64,000 nt of DNA from UBA4717 sp002404395 (GTDB taxonomy: Bacteria > Bacillota > Clostridia > Oscillospirales > CAG-272), in assembly GCA_937902275.1 (NCBI GenBank), contig CALFNW010000087.1, positions 1 to 64,000 of the forward strand, written 5' to 3'. A model generated the notes under the pieces. It was not told the origin of the DNA. It worked only from the letters and a program-made list of their open reading frames with translations, and did not search any database. Positions within the stretch are counted from its first letter, which is position 1. Every line of letters starts with the position of its first letter. Positions 1 through 8,704 of this stretch are shown here, piece after piece. The position numbers were made by a program, and so were the translations under genes.

Positions 1-218
1 ATCCAACGGCGAAGTTTTCTGATTTTTGTAACACATCATTGACAAACCTACATTCACGCGAAATTTTGATAAAAAGCGAAAAAGAAATTTGAGCAGATCT
101 CAAAATAACATTTTCAAGTATAATTCAACACGTAAACTCACGATTTTTTTAACAAAAAGCTTATTCTCTGTTTGATAAAAGAGTCGCTATCAAACATACG
201 TGCGGCAGTTCTGCGCCG

Positions 219-1070
219 CTATAGCTTTACAAGCACAAGCGATACTATTCCGACGGCAAAGCCTACAAGCTGCAATTTCCGCAACTTTTCTTTGAATATA
301 ACTCTGCCGGCGGTAAGCGAAGCGATCGAAGTGCATACCGACAGTATCGGAAAAAGCACCGCCGCCGGTTGGGTCGCGGCAAGATAGAGCGACAGAAAGT
401 TTGCGCCCCCGTTAGTTATGCCTGCCATAAATCCTTTGATATACACGATCGGGCGCTGCGGCAGATTTGATTTTCCGATACGGCTTACCGCAAACACGCA
501 AAGAAACAAAGCAAGCGAGGAAAGCGAAGCAAACATCATGAATTCCGAGCGATACAGCCCGACATATGCCGACTGATGCATTTTTTGTATGACCGAACAC
601 ATTCCGTTTGACATCATAGTAACGACAGTAAACGCAAGCCACTTTGATGATATCCGAGTCTCGGAATCGGGCTTCAGGTTAATAAGCGCAAAAGAAATAC
701 AGATCAGCACAAGTCCGAGTGCTCCGAGCACTGTTACTTTTTCTTTCAGCACGATTATGCCGTAGAGCGTCGGAATAATCAGCGAAAACGACACAAGCAT
801 TGAAGTTATTGCCATCGGTCCCGAGGTCAGTGCGGCAAGGCCGCACAGCATTGAAACAAATAAGAACGCGCCGTAAGCGGTACCGTAGCAGAGTGTCGGA
901 AAATGGAAAGTAAAGTTCACGGCGGCGGCAAACGTAAAAATCACGGCGGCGGCAAGCATTTTCGCCAGGTTAAACGTGTTTTTGTCATCCCCTGCTCCAA
1001 GCGATTTTCCGAGTGCCGACTGCATGGTAGAGGCAAGCACGCTCAACGCATACAAAATTACAGTTACCAT
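219..1070 (-). CDS. EamA/DMT-family transporter
   Basis: This is a predicted polytopic membrane protein of the EamA (drug/metabolite transporter) superfamily, moving an unidentified small metabolite across the cytoplasmic membrane. The 283 residues are mostly hydrophobic segments (about eight to ten). Two half-repeats each end in the family's short charged loop followed by a helix (LKEKVTVLGALG near residue 110 and FKEKLRKLQLVG near 260), the typical EamA duplication. Its ATG lies inside the last 7 bases of the upstream GH20 gene, so the two are probably co-transcribed and translationally coupled. That pairing suggests transport linked to amino-sugar or glycan use, but this is inference. The substrate cannot be read from the sequence. 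Confidence 0.85.
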   Translation of the reverse strand: MVTVILYALSVLASTMQSALGKSLGAGDDKNTFNLAKMLAAAVIFTFAAAVNFTFHFPTLCYGTAYGAFLFVSMLCGLAALTSGPMAITSMLVSFSLIIPTLYGIIVLKEKVTVLGALGLVLICISFALINLKPDSETRISSKWLAFTVVTMMSNGMCSVIQKMHQSAYVGLYRSEFMMFASLSSLALFLCVFAVSRIGKSNLPQRPIVYIKGFMAGITNGGANFLSLYLAATQPAAVLFPILSVCTSIASLTAGRVIFKEKLRKLQLVGFAVGIVSLVLVKL

Positions 1071-2434
1071 TCCGGAAGCCCGATCTGCCTTTCCTGCCAG
1101 CCGTATTCGGCGTAGCCGAGCTTTTCGTCGGGCAACAATCTTCTGAGTATTGCCGCTGTTGCCGTCTCTTCTCTTGTGCCGTCAAACCAATAAGGGAGCT
1201 TTGCTCCGAAGTCTTTGGCAAACAAAGGTATGCTTATCATATGAGAGGTCAACGTATGCCATGTTGTTAACATAAGTCCGTCGGTTCCGCCGCTTTTAAG
1301 CGTATCTATATGCGCTTTTCCGCAAGCTCTGCTGTACCACGGACCGCCGAGCACCTCGAAGCCGTGTGACTTCAGGTACAGCGAGGTCTCAAGCGGTGCT
1401 TTTGCCATATCATACTGCCAATCGACAATGACCGTACCTTCGGCAAGCGAAGCCATGAATTTTTCGGACATTTGCGCGTTTTCGGCATTACAGCAATATT
1501 TCCGATCGTTTGAGATCCCGTGATATAACAGCATATCTCCCCACATTATCGGACGCCTGCCCTCGTTTATAACGGCAGTGGTGAGTTCTTTAAAATACTT
1601 CGGCAGCTTATCGAAATATTCGCTTGAGCGCTGCCAACATTCGTCACAGCCGATATGTATGTATTCACCCTCTCCGAACAACTCATAAAGCTCTCGGCGT
1701 ACATTTGCAAGCAGCTTCACTGCCGCTTCAGAGTCTGGATTCCACGCCCAACCGTCAGGAGTGAACAGATAAAACAGCGACGGTTCACGGTCGAGTGCCA
1801 CGTGCTTACCGGTACACATACGGCAGCCTGCGGCATGACCGAGCATATTGAACATAGGTATCGGCTCGCACCCGAGCATACGCGCTTCTTCGATTATCGG
1901 CGCGACCTCATTTTTTTCATATGCATTTTCCCATGAAAGCATGGGCTGACAGTCATATTTCAACATTCCCCAGAATTCGATTACAACGTGCGTGTACTGC
2001 ATTACCGCCACAAGCCGCACAAGCCGTTTAAGTTGCAAAAGCGGCGTTTCCGGAAACACACAAAGGTGGATCATTCGTTTGTGTGTGCAATAGCTATCGG
2101 AATAGGCACCTTCCTTTATCATAAAGCGACCGTCCTCAAGCGGTTCGATCTGCATGATAAGCGTGAGAAATGCTCTTGCAAGTGCAGAATAGTCAGCGGC
2201 ATTTACTGCGGCACCCTTATCGTTTACCGTCACAGCAAATTCTTTTCCGTCAGTCAGAGTCGGTAAGGTCAGCTCTCTGACGTTTCCGAGGCAGAGCGTA
2301 AAATTGTCTGTATACTCAAACTCAAGCTTGCAGGAAGTACGCGTCGAGCCGTTCCAAAGTGCAATTATCGCACGATTGTCAAGCGCACGGTCAGACTTTA
2401 CTGATACAGTATTTGAAAAAACAAAATTTCCCAT
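1064..2434 (-). CDS. Glycoside hydrolase family 20 (beta-N-acetylhexosaminidase-like)
   Basis: This is a predicted GH20 enzyme, a family that removes terminal beta-linked N-acetylhexosamines by substrate-assisted catalysis. The catalytic Asp-Glu pair is visible in YIHIGCDECW (about residue 275), matching the family's HxGxDE motif. Upstream blocks such as HVVIEFWGMLKYD and PMFNMLGHA fit the TIM barrel. The first 110 residues form a small alpha/beta domain as in other GH20 proteins. No signal peptide is seen, so the enzyme is probably cytoplasmic and acts on imported oligosaccharides. The ATG at 2434 was chosen because the upstream in-frame GTG (2455) overlaps the AAAGGA Shine-Dalgarno site. 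It heads an operon with the EamA permease. GH20 proteins of this short type can have divergent specificity. Confidence 0.85.
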   Translation of the reverse strand: MGNFVFSNTVSVKSDRALDNRAIIALWNGSTRTSCKLEFEYTDNFTLCLGNVRELTLPTLTDGKEFAVTVNDKGAAVNAADYSALARAFLTLIMQIEPLEDGRFMIKEGAYSDSYCTHKRMIHLCVFPETPLLQLKRLVRLVAVMQYTHVVIEFWGMLKYDCQPMLSWENAYEKNEVAPIIEEARMLGCEPIPMFNMLGHAAGCRMCTGKHVALDREPSLFYLFTPDGWAWNPDSEAAVKLLANVRRELYELFGEGEYIHIGCDECWQRSSEYFDKLPKYFKELTTAVINEGRRPIMWGDMLLYHGISNDRKYCCNAENAQMSEKFMASLAEGTVIVDWQYDMAKAPLETSLYLKSHGFEVLGGPWYSRACGKAHIDTLKSGGTDGLMLTTWHTLTSHMISIPLFAKDFGAKLPYWFDGTREETATAAILRRLLPDEKLGYAEYGWQERQIGLPEW

Positions 2435-2469
2435 GATCTTCGCCTGTCCTTTCACAGTTGTTTGTATGA

Positions 2470-2498
2470 ATTATAGCATATGCCAAACGTGCAGTAAA
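2470..2498 (-). promoter_or_regulatory. Sigma-A promoter for the GH20-EamA operon
   Basis: On the minus strand the -35 is TTTACT (2498-2493) and the -10 is TATAAT (2475-2470), with a 17-bp spacer. It lies about 40 bases before the chosen GH20 start and faces away from the AraC promoter. Confidence 0.65.
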
Positions 2499-2534
2499 CT
2501 GAAAAAACAACACAAAGTGGATTTTTCGGCAGAG

Positions 2535-2563
2535 TTGACTCGATAAAAGTTATGTGTTATAAT
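2535..2563 (+). promoter_or_regulatory. Sigma-A promoter for the AraC regulator
   Basis: The -35 is TTGACT (2535-2540) and the -10 is TATAAT (2558-2563), with an exact 17-bp spacer, about 80 bases before the regulator start. It is divergent from the GH20 promoter across roughly 40 bp, so one regulator could control both. Confidence 0.75.
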
Positions 2564-2644
2564 TTGCATATAAAAGCGGCGGCGCATATCGTTTTGAGCC
2601 GCGCAATTTAAATATGCGGTGAAAAATAATCAAGGAGCGTCCGA

Positions 2645-3397
2645 ATGTTCACACAAAACATATCAAATATCGGAAATCCTATTATGGGCAAAATGAATTG
2701 GGAGGCTTCCAAGGTGTGCGTTAAACCGCGCCGCTTTGCGGCTTTTGCATACCGTATATCGGGCAACGGGACAATCAAGACCGATTCCGCAAATCTGAAT
2801 GTGCCGCCGCACAGCGTATTGTATATGCCCGCAGGCACGGGATATTCCGCCGACTATACAAAGACCGAAATAATCTGCTTTCATGTAAGAGGAGAACTGC
2901 CGCGCGGGGCGGCGGTGTTTGAATTTGAGGGCGACTTTGCGATACGTTCGCTGTTTGAAAATGCATACGCGGCATATTCGGAAAAGCGCGTGGGATACGA
3001 GCTTCTTACCCTCGGCTTGTTCTATCAACTGCTTGCCGTGCTCGACGGTTACTCCAGCCGCTCGGGCAAGGTTTCGGGAGCGTTTGAAACAGCGGTACAT
3101 TGTATTGATCACTCATACGCCGATCCCGAGCTCAAAATATCCGAAATATGCACCGACGCCGGCATTTGTGAGACCGCTTTCAGACGGCAATTCCAAAAGA
3201 TCTACAGCAAATCGCCTATCGAATACATTACCGAACGCAGATGCGAGAAAGCCAAACAGCTGTTGACGCACCGCTCGGTATCGGTCGAACGCGCCGCTGC
3301 GGAAAGCGGTTTTTCAGACTCAAAATATTTTTCAAGGGTGATAAAAAAGTATTTCGGCTGTACGCCCTCCCAACTTCGCGAGCTTTATACCAAATAA
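2645..3397 (+). CDS. AraC-family transcriptional regulator
   Basis: This is a DNA-binding regulator of 250 residues. Residues 1-150 form a cupin-like effector domain (VPPHSVLYMPAGTGYS is typical of the AraC ligand-binding barrel). Residues 160-250 hold the two helix-turn-helix motifs of the AraC/XylS domain (LKISEICTDAGICETAFRRQ and VSVERAAAESGFSDSKYFSR) and end with the family's FKKYFGxTPSQLR-like closing helix. It is transcribed divergently from the GH20-EamA operon, the usual arrangement for a local sugar-responsive activator. The effector is unknown. The start has a GGAGCG ribosome site. Confidence 0.9.
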   Translation: MFTQNISNIGNPIMGKMNWEASKVCVKPRRFAAFAYRISGNGTIKTDSANLNVPPHSVLYMPAGTGYSADYTKTEIICFHVRGELPRGAAVFEFEGDFAIRSLFENAYAAYSEKRVGYELLTLGLFYQLLAVLDGYSSRSGKVSGAFETAVHCIDHSYADPELKISEICTDAGICETAFRRQFQKIYSKSPIEYITERRCEKAKQLLTHRSVSVERAAAESGFSDSKYFSRVIKKYFGCTPSQLRELYTK

Positions 3398-3400
3398 AAA

Positions 3401-3454
3401 TCGGCGTGTCGTCGGAACTCAATAGTTCCGCGGAGACACGCCGAAGTTTTTTTT
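3401..3454. terminator. Bidirectional intrinsic terminator
   Basis: The arms TCGGCGTGTC (3401-3410) and GACACGCCGA (3435-3444) enclose a second nested stem (GGAAC/GTTCC). An 8-T run follows on the plus side and a T-rich stretch on the minus side. It ends both convergent regulator genes; the stop codon of the minus gene lies inside the hairpin. Confidence 0.9.
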
Positions 3455-4243
3455 AAAAACATATGAAAAGTATGCGGGATTGCAGAAACCGAGGCTGTCG
3501 GAGATCTCGGTGATCGAAAGCTCCGAATGTTTAAGCAGCCATTTTGCTTCATCAAGCCGAAGCTTTTCGATATATTGGTTAATGCTCATTCCCGAATTCT
3601 TCTTGAAAAGATGACTGATGGTCGATACGCTGTAATTGAATTTCTGCCCGAGCATCTTGACCGACAGCTCTGAGCAGTGATTTTCGGTTATATACTGTAA
3701 AAGATCTGTATAAAGACTTCTGCTGTCGCACGTTTGAAACGGTACCTTTTCAAAATAGCCTTCGAGCATAATAATAAGCGGATGTATCACCGCGTCGAGG
3801 GCAGCTTTCTCCGGCTGCTCACTCAAAAGCGAGTCAGCACGCATTTTAAGCAAAGTTTTAACCTCAAAGCCGTTTTTTTCGGCAAAATGCACGGCTTTTT
3901 CTACGGCTTGCTTTTCATCTCTGCCGGCATATCCGCTTACCGATATAAAGCCGAGCGAACTGTCGCCGCTTCCGATCGGATAAACATACTCACCGACGCC
4001 GGCATGACACACCCCGAAGAACTCGCCGTCTTTGACCTTTTCAAAGACCTTTTTTTGTTTCTCCACACAGATGTTCCAATTATTGCAGACGGTTTTGATA
4101 TATCTGCAATACGGATTAAGATGAAAATTATATTTTGCAAGTTCCGGGATCACTATCGGACTGCCGTGAAGCGTAACAAAATATCCGAGCTTACCGATCA
4201 AAAAATCAAGGTATGCGCATATATCGTCAAGTAAAATGTTCAT
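3419..4243 (-). CDS. PocR-sensor AraC-family regulator
   Basis: This 274-residue regulator joins an N-terminal PocR-type sensory domain (residues 1-165) to a C-terminal AraC helix-turn-helix domain (residues 180-274). The PocR domain shows the family's cysteine-containing blocks, CNNWNICVEKQKK and FFGVCHAGVGEYVYPI, thought to bind small organic ligands. The DNA-binding half contains LSVKMLGQKFNYSVSTISHL and LSITEISDSLGFCNPAYFSY. The ATG at 4243 was chosen because the in-frame GTG at 4261 overlaps the AGAGGAG ribosome site. It is divergent from the FAD-oxidoreductase/M14 genes and shares a palindromic promoter region with them, so it most likely controls those genes and itself. Confidence 0.88.
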   Translation of the reverse strand: MNILLDDICAYLDFLIGKLGYFVTLHGSPIVIPELAKYNFHLNPYCRYIKTVCNNWNICVEKQKKVFEKVKDGEFFGVCHAGVGEYVYPIGSGDSSLGFISVSGYAGRDEKQAVEKAVHFAEKNGFEVKTLLKMRADSLLSEQPEKAALDAVIHPLIIMLEGYFEKVPFQTCDSRSLYTDLLQYITENHCSELSVKMLGQKFNYSVSTISHLFKKNSGMSINQYIEKLRLDEAKWLLKHSELSITEISDSLGFCNPAYFSYVFKKNFGVSPRNY

Positions 4244-4303
4244 ACCGGCTCCTCTTTGCACGATTACATAAGTTTTATGCGCAAATGCGAATGAAAATTA
4301 TGT

Positions 4304-4346
4304 TTTGACGTGGTATTATTATAATACAAAACGTCAAAGAAGTCAA
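4304..4346. promoter_or_regulatory. Divergent promoter with palindromic operator (PocR regulator / FAD oxidoreductase)
   Basis: The minus-strand promoter is TTGACT (4346-4341), a 17-bp spacer and TATAAT (4323-4318). The plus-strand -10, TATAAT (4320-4325), overlaps it, but no -35 match lies 17 bp upstream, which suggests activator dependence. An 8-bp inverted repeat, TTTGACGT (4304-4311) and ACGTCAAA (4331-4338), brackets both -10 boxes and is a candidate operator for the adjacent PocR/AraC regulator. Confidence 0.6.
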
Positions 4347-4366
4347 GTACGGACGGAGGATCAGCC

Positions 4367-6055
4367 ATGAGATATACAGAACACAATGTCGACTTTTGCG
4401 TTGTCGGCGGAGGTATGGCGGGTATCTGCGCGGCGCTCTCGGCGGCGAGGCACGGTATAAAGACAATTCTTGTGCAGGATCGCGGAGTGCTCGGCGGAAA
4501 CGCTTCAAGCGAAATACGTATGTGGATCTGCGGCGCGCACGGAAAAGATAATCGCGAGACCGGAATAATCGAGGAGCTTATACTTGAAAATTATTACCGA
4601 AATCCGGGACTCTCGTATCCGCTCTGGGATGCGGTGCTGTACGATAAGGTCGCTATGCAGGAGAATCTGTTGCTGCTTCTGAATACAAGCTGCTTTGATG
4701 CCTCGCTCGAAAACGGGCGTATTATGAGCATAAAAGCGTGGCAGTCGCCGTGTGAGACAATGCACACCGTAAAGGCAAAATATTTTGCCGATTGCTCGGG
4801 AGACAGCATACTTGCTCCGCTTACGGGTGCGCATTTCCGTTACGGCAGAGAGGCAAAAAGCGAGTTTGACGAAAACATTGCGCCTGAAACAGCCGACCGC
4901 AAGACCATGGGCATGAGCTGTCTGTTTCAGGTAAGGGAGACCGACACTTATCAAAAATTCACGCCGCCCGAGTGGGCATACAAGTATCCGAGCGATGACG
5001 ACATACCCTTCCGCGAGCACGATCTTTCTTCAAATTTCTGGTGGATCGAGCTTGGAGGCGAGGGGGATTGTATACACGATACCGACAAGTACCGCGGGGA
5101 ACTTTTAAAAATTGCTTACGGAGTATGGGATCACGTTAAAAATCACGGAGACCACGGAGCCGACAATTACAGACTCGAATGGATAGGTCTTTTGCCCGGG
5201 AAGCGTGAAAGCCGCAGATATGTCGGCAGATATACGGTATGCCAGCACGACGTAGAAACCGGAGGTAACTTCGACGACACCGTTGCATACGGCGGTTGGA
5301 GCATGGACGATCATTTCCCGGCGGGAATAGAACACAAAGCTTCGTATCCGACAATTTTTCATCCGGCACCCTCGCCGTGGGGAATACCGTTTCGGGCGCT
5401 TTACTCGGAAAATATTGAAAATCTGATGTTTGCCGGCAGAAATATCAGCGTTACGCACGCGGCACTTTCCTCCTCGCGCGTAATGGCTACCTGTGCTCTG
5501 CTCGGTCAGGCGACAGGCACCGCCGCGGCGCAGCTGATACATGACGGCGGAACGTTTGACGATATAAATGTTGAAAAGCTTCAGGATACGCTTATGGCGG
5601 ACGATTGTTTTATCCCGGGTCGGCGACGCAAAGTATCAAAGCTCTCAGAGCGGCTCGAATGTAACAGCGCACTTGTTCATAACGGCTTTGACCGCAAAGA
5701 TGAAAACAAATGGACGGGACACCGCGGAGAGTATCTTGAATATAAAAGCGACACGCCGTTTGAGCTGTCGGCTGTCAGACTCGTTTTTGACAGCGATCTG
5801 AACCGCAACTACCACAATATGCCTTGCTGCATCAGATTGCACGAGAATAAATACAAACTGCCGGAAACGCTCATCAAAGATTTTGACATTGTGCTTACAA
5901 ATGCCGACGGCAGTAAAGAAACGCTTCGGATCCGTGAAAATCGCAACCGTCTTGTAACGCTCGATATACACGGGGAGTATACAAGCGTTAAATTCATACC
6001 GCTTGAAACCTACGGCGCCGAGGATTTCGGAGTTTTTGGTTTTGAGGTACAGTAG
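4367..6055 (+). CDS. FAD-dependent oxidoreductase (FAD_oxidored family)
   Basis: This is a predicted flavoprotein with an N-terminal Rossmann dinucleotide-binding motif (VVGGGMAGICAALSAARHG, residues 11-29) and the second FAD signature LMFAGRNISVTHAAL near residue 350, typical of the FAD_oxidored group related to succinate dehydrogenase flavoproteins. Residues 435-562 form an added beta-rich domain of unknown role. The physiological substrate is unknown; in Firmicutes and Planctomycetes such proteins often sit in carbohydrate-use loci. It starts with a clear GGAGG site and is the first gene of a likely operon with the M14 peptidase and a second FAD oxidoreductase, divergent from the PocR regulator. 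No signal peptide is present. Confidence 0.82.
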   Translation: MRYTEHNVDFCVVGGGMAGICAALSAARHGIKTILVQDRGVLGGNASSEIRMWICGAHGKDNRETGIIEELILENYYRNPGLSYPLWDAVLYDKVAMQENLLLLLNTSCFDASLENGRIMSIKAWQSPCETMHTVKAKYFADCSGDSILAPLTGAHFRYGREAKSEFDENIAPETADRKTMGMSCLFQVRETDTYQKFTPPEWAYKYPSDDDIPFREHDLSSNFWWIELGGEGDCIHDTDKYRGELLKIAYGVWDHVKNHGDHGADNYRLEWIGLLPGKRESRRYVGRYTVCQHDVETGGNFDDTVAYGGWSMDDHFPAGIEHKASYPTIFHPAPSPWGIPFRALYSENIENLMFAGRNISVTHAALSSSRVMATCALLGQATGTAAAQLIHDGGTFDDINVEKLQDTLMADDCFIPGRRRKVSKLSERLECNSALVHNGFDRKDENKWTGHRGEYLEYKSDTPFELSAVRLVFDSDLNRNYHNMPCCIRLHENKYKLPETLIKDFDIVLTNADGSKETLRIRENRNRLVTLDIHGEYTSVKFIPLETYGAEDFGVFGFEVQ

Positions 6056-6160
6056 CATGGAAATGTGATCTCGGGTTTCACGCCCGGATCAATCGGCCGT
6101 GCCGACACGAAAATGCCAATTTATTTTTTGCGCTGCGGCTTAGGCGGCAGGAGGATCAAA

Positions 6161-7222
6161 ATGAAAATATCAAAGGATTTTTGCGGCGGCAATATCGAAT
6201 TAACAAAACTCGGCGGCGATACGGTCTATCTTAAAAATGAACTTCGCGACACAACTGAGGATTGGTTTTATTGGGCATTTTGCGTTACGGGAGCGGCAGG
6301 GCGTCGGATAAAATTCGTATTTGACGATCCTTTGCGTGTGGGTTACTACGGCGCAGCGGTAAGCACCGACCTCGAAAATTGGCGTTGGAGCGGCACACGT
6401 CTTGACGGCAGTTCGTTTGAATACACCTTTGCGGCAAATGAAGATAAGTTATATTTTGCACACGATTTTTTGTATCTCCCCGAAAGACTTTATAAATTTG
6501 CGGAACATACGGACATTGAGCTTAAAACGCTTTGCAAGAGCCGAAAAGGACGCACTATACCTTATTTTAAATTCGGGAGCGGAAGTCGGCACATAGTGCT
6601 TACTGCAAGGCATCATGCCTGCGAGTCAACCGGCAGCTATGTGCTTGAGGGACTTTTGGGATCGCTTGCCGTATCTCCGCTCGATGACACGACGATATTC
6701 TGCCTGCCGATGATGGATTATGACGGCGTATGTGACGGCGATCAGGGAAAATTCCGCGCGCCGCACGACCATGCGCGTGAATATGACCCGAACCTTACGC
6801 CGCTCTACGAAACTACCGCCGCGATGCGCAAATACATTGATGAGCACAATGTGATCTGCGGCTTTGATTTTCACTCGCCCTGGCATCTCGGCGGGATAAA
6901 CGACAAAGTATTCATAGTAAGGCGAAAACCCGAAAGGCAAAAGAGCGAATATGAAAAATTCGGCAGGCTGTTAGCCGATTCGCTGACGGCAGATGCTTTA
7001 AAATACTCGCCTGAGAACGATTTTCCGCCGAATACCGAATGGAACCGCGACAACTCGCCGAATTTTGCAAACTATATTATTAACAAGCCCTGTGCAAAGC
7101 TCGCTTTTACGCTTGAAACCTGTTATTTCGGTGAGGCTGACAATATTTTCTCCTCGGATAAGGCGATAGCGCTCGGAAGCTGCTTTGCAAAAGCGCTGAG
7201 ACGTTATTTAAAAAACGATTGA
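6161..7222 (+). CDS. M14-family zinc carboxypeptidase-like protein
   Basis: This 353-residue protein resembles the cytosolic carboxypeptidase branch of peptidase family M14. An N-terminal beta-sandwich (residues 25-105, with FCVTGAAGRRIKFVFDD) precedes the catalytic domain. Zinc ligands are read in ARHHACESTGSYVLEG (His and Glu, about residue 145) and FDFHSPW (third ligand His, about residue 235); the Glu in AFTLETCY (about residue 315) fits the general base. The family removes C-terminal residues from peptides or gamma-glutamyl/peptidoglycan stems; the substrate here is unknown. The ATG at 6161 is preceded by AGGAGG. It sits between two FAD oxidoreductases and is probably co-transcribed with them. 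Confidence 0.78.
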   Translation: MKISKDFCGGNIELTKLGGDTVYLKNELRDTTEDWFYWAFCVTGAAGRRIKFVFDDPLRVGYYGAAVSTDLENWRWSGTRLDGSSFEYTFAANEDKLYFAHDFLYLPERLYKFAEHTDIELKTLCKSRKGRTIPYFKFGSGSRHIVLTARHHACESTGSYVLEGLLGSLAVSPLDDTTIFCLPMMDYDGVCDGDQGKFRAPHDHAREYDPNLTPLYETTAAMRKYIDEHNVICGFDFHSPWHLGGINDKVFIVRRKPERQKSEYEKFGRLLADSLTADALKYSPENDFPPNTEWNRDNSPNFANYIINKPCAKLAFTLETCYFGEADNIFSSDKAIALGSCFAKALRRYLKND

Positions 7223-7246
7223 ATTATTTGGAAAGTGTGAAACAGT

Positions 7247-8533
7247 ATGAACAACAAATTTATAACCGAAAAAGCAAAACAGCTCGAAATCGCGGGGGAG
7301 TATGACGTAATAGTAGCAGGCTCCGGACCGTCGGGATTTTCGGCGGCGGTTACTGCCGCGCGAAACGGAGCAAAAACGCTGATCATTGAAAGTCAGTCAA
7401 GCATCGGCGGAATATCGACAAGCGGACTTATGAGTCATTTTACCGGCAGAGTAAACAGCCGTCTGTATGATGAAATTCTCAGACGCGCGCATGAAAAGGA
7501 CCTCTTTGACTGTTCCGACAAAGCCAAAATCGACCCGGAACTCTTGAAAAATACTTATATTGAAATGCTCAGGGAAGCAGGCGTTGATATTCTGCTTTAC
7601 ACATTTGTATGTGATGCGATCACCGAAAACGGCAGCGTGATCGGTGTTATTACCGAAAGCAAAAGCGGCAGATGCGCATACCTTTCACGTGTACTCGTTG
7701 ACGCCACCGGTGACGGAGACGTTGCTTATCACGCCGGGGCGGAATATTTTCTCGGACGCGAGAGCGATCGGAAAATGCAGCCGGCGACACTGATGTTCAA
7801 GCTCGGCGGCGTGGATATGACCCGTGCGGTCCTTCCCCCCTCGTTTGAGACAACGGTTGATACCGAAAAAGGCGAGCTTCAGGCACTTGCACAAAAGCTG
7901 CTGCCGTTTCCCGCCGGGCACGTACTTTTGTATTCGTCTACCATTCCCGGAATCGTGACCTGCAATATGACCAATTGTATTGATATCGACGGCACCAAAG
8001 CCGAAGATCTGACGCGCGCAGAATTAGTCTGCCGCTCGCAGATGGAGCCTATTGTCGCCTTTCTCAGAGAATACGCTCCGGGATACGAAAACTGCTATAT
8101 AATAAGCGCGGCTTCGCTTATCGGCGTGCGCGAGACCCGCCATTTCAAGGGCATAAAGCAATTAACCGAGGAAGATATTCTGTGCGCACGGCAGTTTGAC
8201 GATTGGGCGGTCCGCGGCGCATGGTTCAACTTTGACGTTCACAACATGAGCGGAGCGAGCCTTGACAGGACCGGAGTGCAAAAACATTTTGGGCAGGCAA
8301 ACGGCTACACTATCCCATACGGATGTCTTGTCCCCGAAAAACTCGGCGGCTTACTCCTGAGCGGCAGAAATATTTCGGGTACGCACATGGCTCACTCTAA
8401 TTTCAGAGCAATGCCGATCTGCGCAGGAATAGGCGAAGCCTGCGGAGCAGCAGCGGCAATAGCGGTAAATGACAATCTTGAGCTTGCCGATATCAATATT
8501 GACAAACTTCACGAAATACTTGAGGGCAACTGA
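7247..8533 (+). CDS. FAD-dependent oxidoreductase (FAD_oxidored family), second copy
   Basis: This 428-residue flavoprotein has the same fold as the gene two positions upstream but lacks its C-terminal beta domain. The dinucleotide-binding motif is VIVAGSGPSGFSAAVTAARNG (from about residue 22), followed by SIGGISTSGLM. The conserved closing block GLLLSGRNISGTHMAHSN is near residue 370. A central DATGDGDVAYHAGAE segment is typical of the family. The reaction is unknown. It begins 24 bases after the M14 gene and is the last gene of this operon. Two related oxidoreductases flanking a peptidase suggest a small pathway, possibly oxidation of a modified sugar or amino compound; this is inference. 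Confidence 0.82.
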   Translation: MNNKFITEKAKQLEIAGEYDVIVAGSGPSGFSAAVTAARNGAKTLIIESQSSIGGISTSGLMSHFTGRVNSRLYDEILRRAHEKDLFDCSDKAKIDPELLKNTYIEMLREAGVDILLYTFVCDAITENGSVIGVITESKSGRCAYLSRVLVDATGDGDVAYHAGAEYFLGRESDRKMQPATLMFKLGGVDMTRAVLPPSFETTVDTEKGELQALAQKLLPFPAGHVLLYSSTIPGIVTCNMTNCIDIDGTKAEDLTRAELVCRSQMEPIVAFLREYAPGYENCYIISAASLIGVRETRHFKGIKQLTEEDILCARQFDDWAVRGAWFNFDVHNMSGASLDRTGVQKHFGQANGYTIPYGCLVPEKLGGLLLSGRNISGTHMAHSNFRAMPICAGIGEACGAAAAIAVNDNLELADINIDKLHEILEGN

Positions 8534-8646
8534 ATCCTGAACTTTCCGCAGCCTTTTATCCAAGGTATTATTGCACAAAAATTCAAATGTCGGCAGGTAT
8601 TATCTGACGCTATATCCCGTTTTTATACCAAATTCGCGATTTGCTA

Positions 8647-8675
8647 TTGACAAAGCGGACTCTCTGCGTTATAAT
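8647..8675 (+). promoter_or_regulatory. Consensus sigma-A promoter of the aro/phe/tyr operon
   Basis: TTGACA (8647-8652), a 17-bp spacer and TATAAT (8670-8675): a perfect match to the vegetative consensus. Transcription would begin near 8682, immediately before the leader peptide's AGGGGAGG ribosome site. Confidence 0.92.
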
Positions 8676-8704
8676 GTGTACATCACTTAGGGGAGGCAGA
8701 GAAA

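Noticed and set aside
1..218. A possible promoter or terminator at the left edge
   Set aside because: A TTGACA at 38-43 has no matching -10, and an 8-bp inverted repeat at 170-195 lacks a nearby T-run; nothing firm can be stated.
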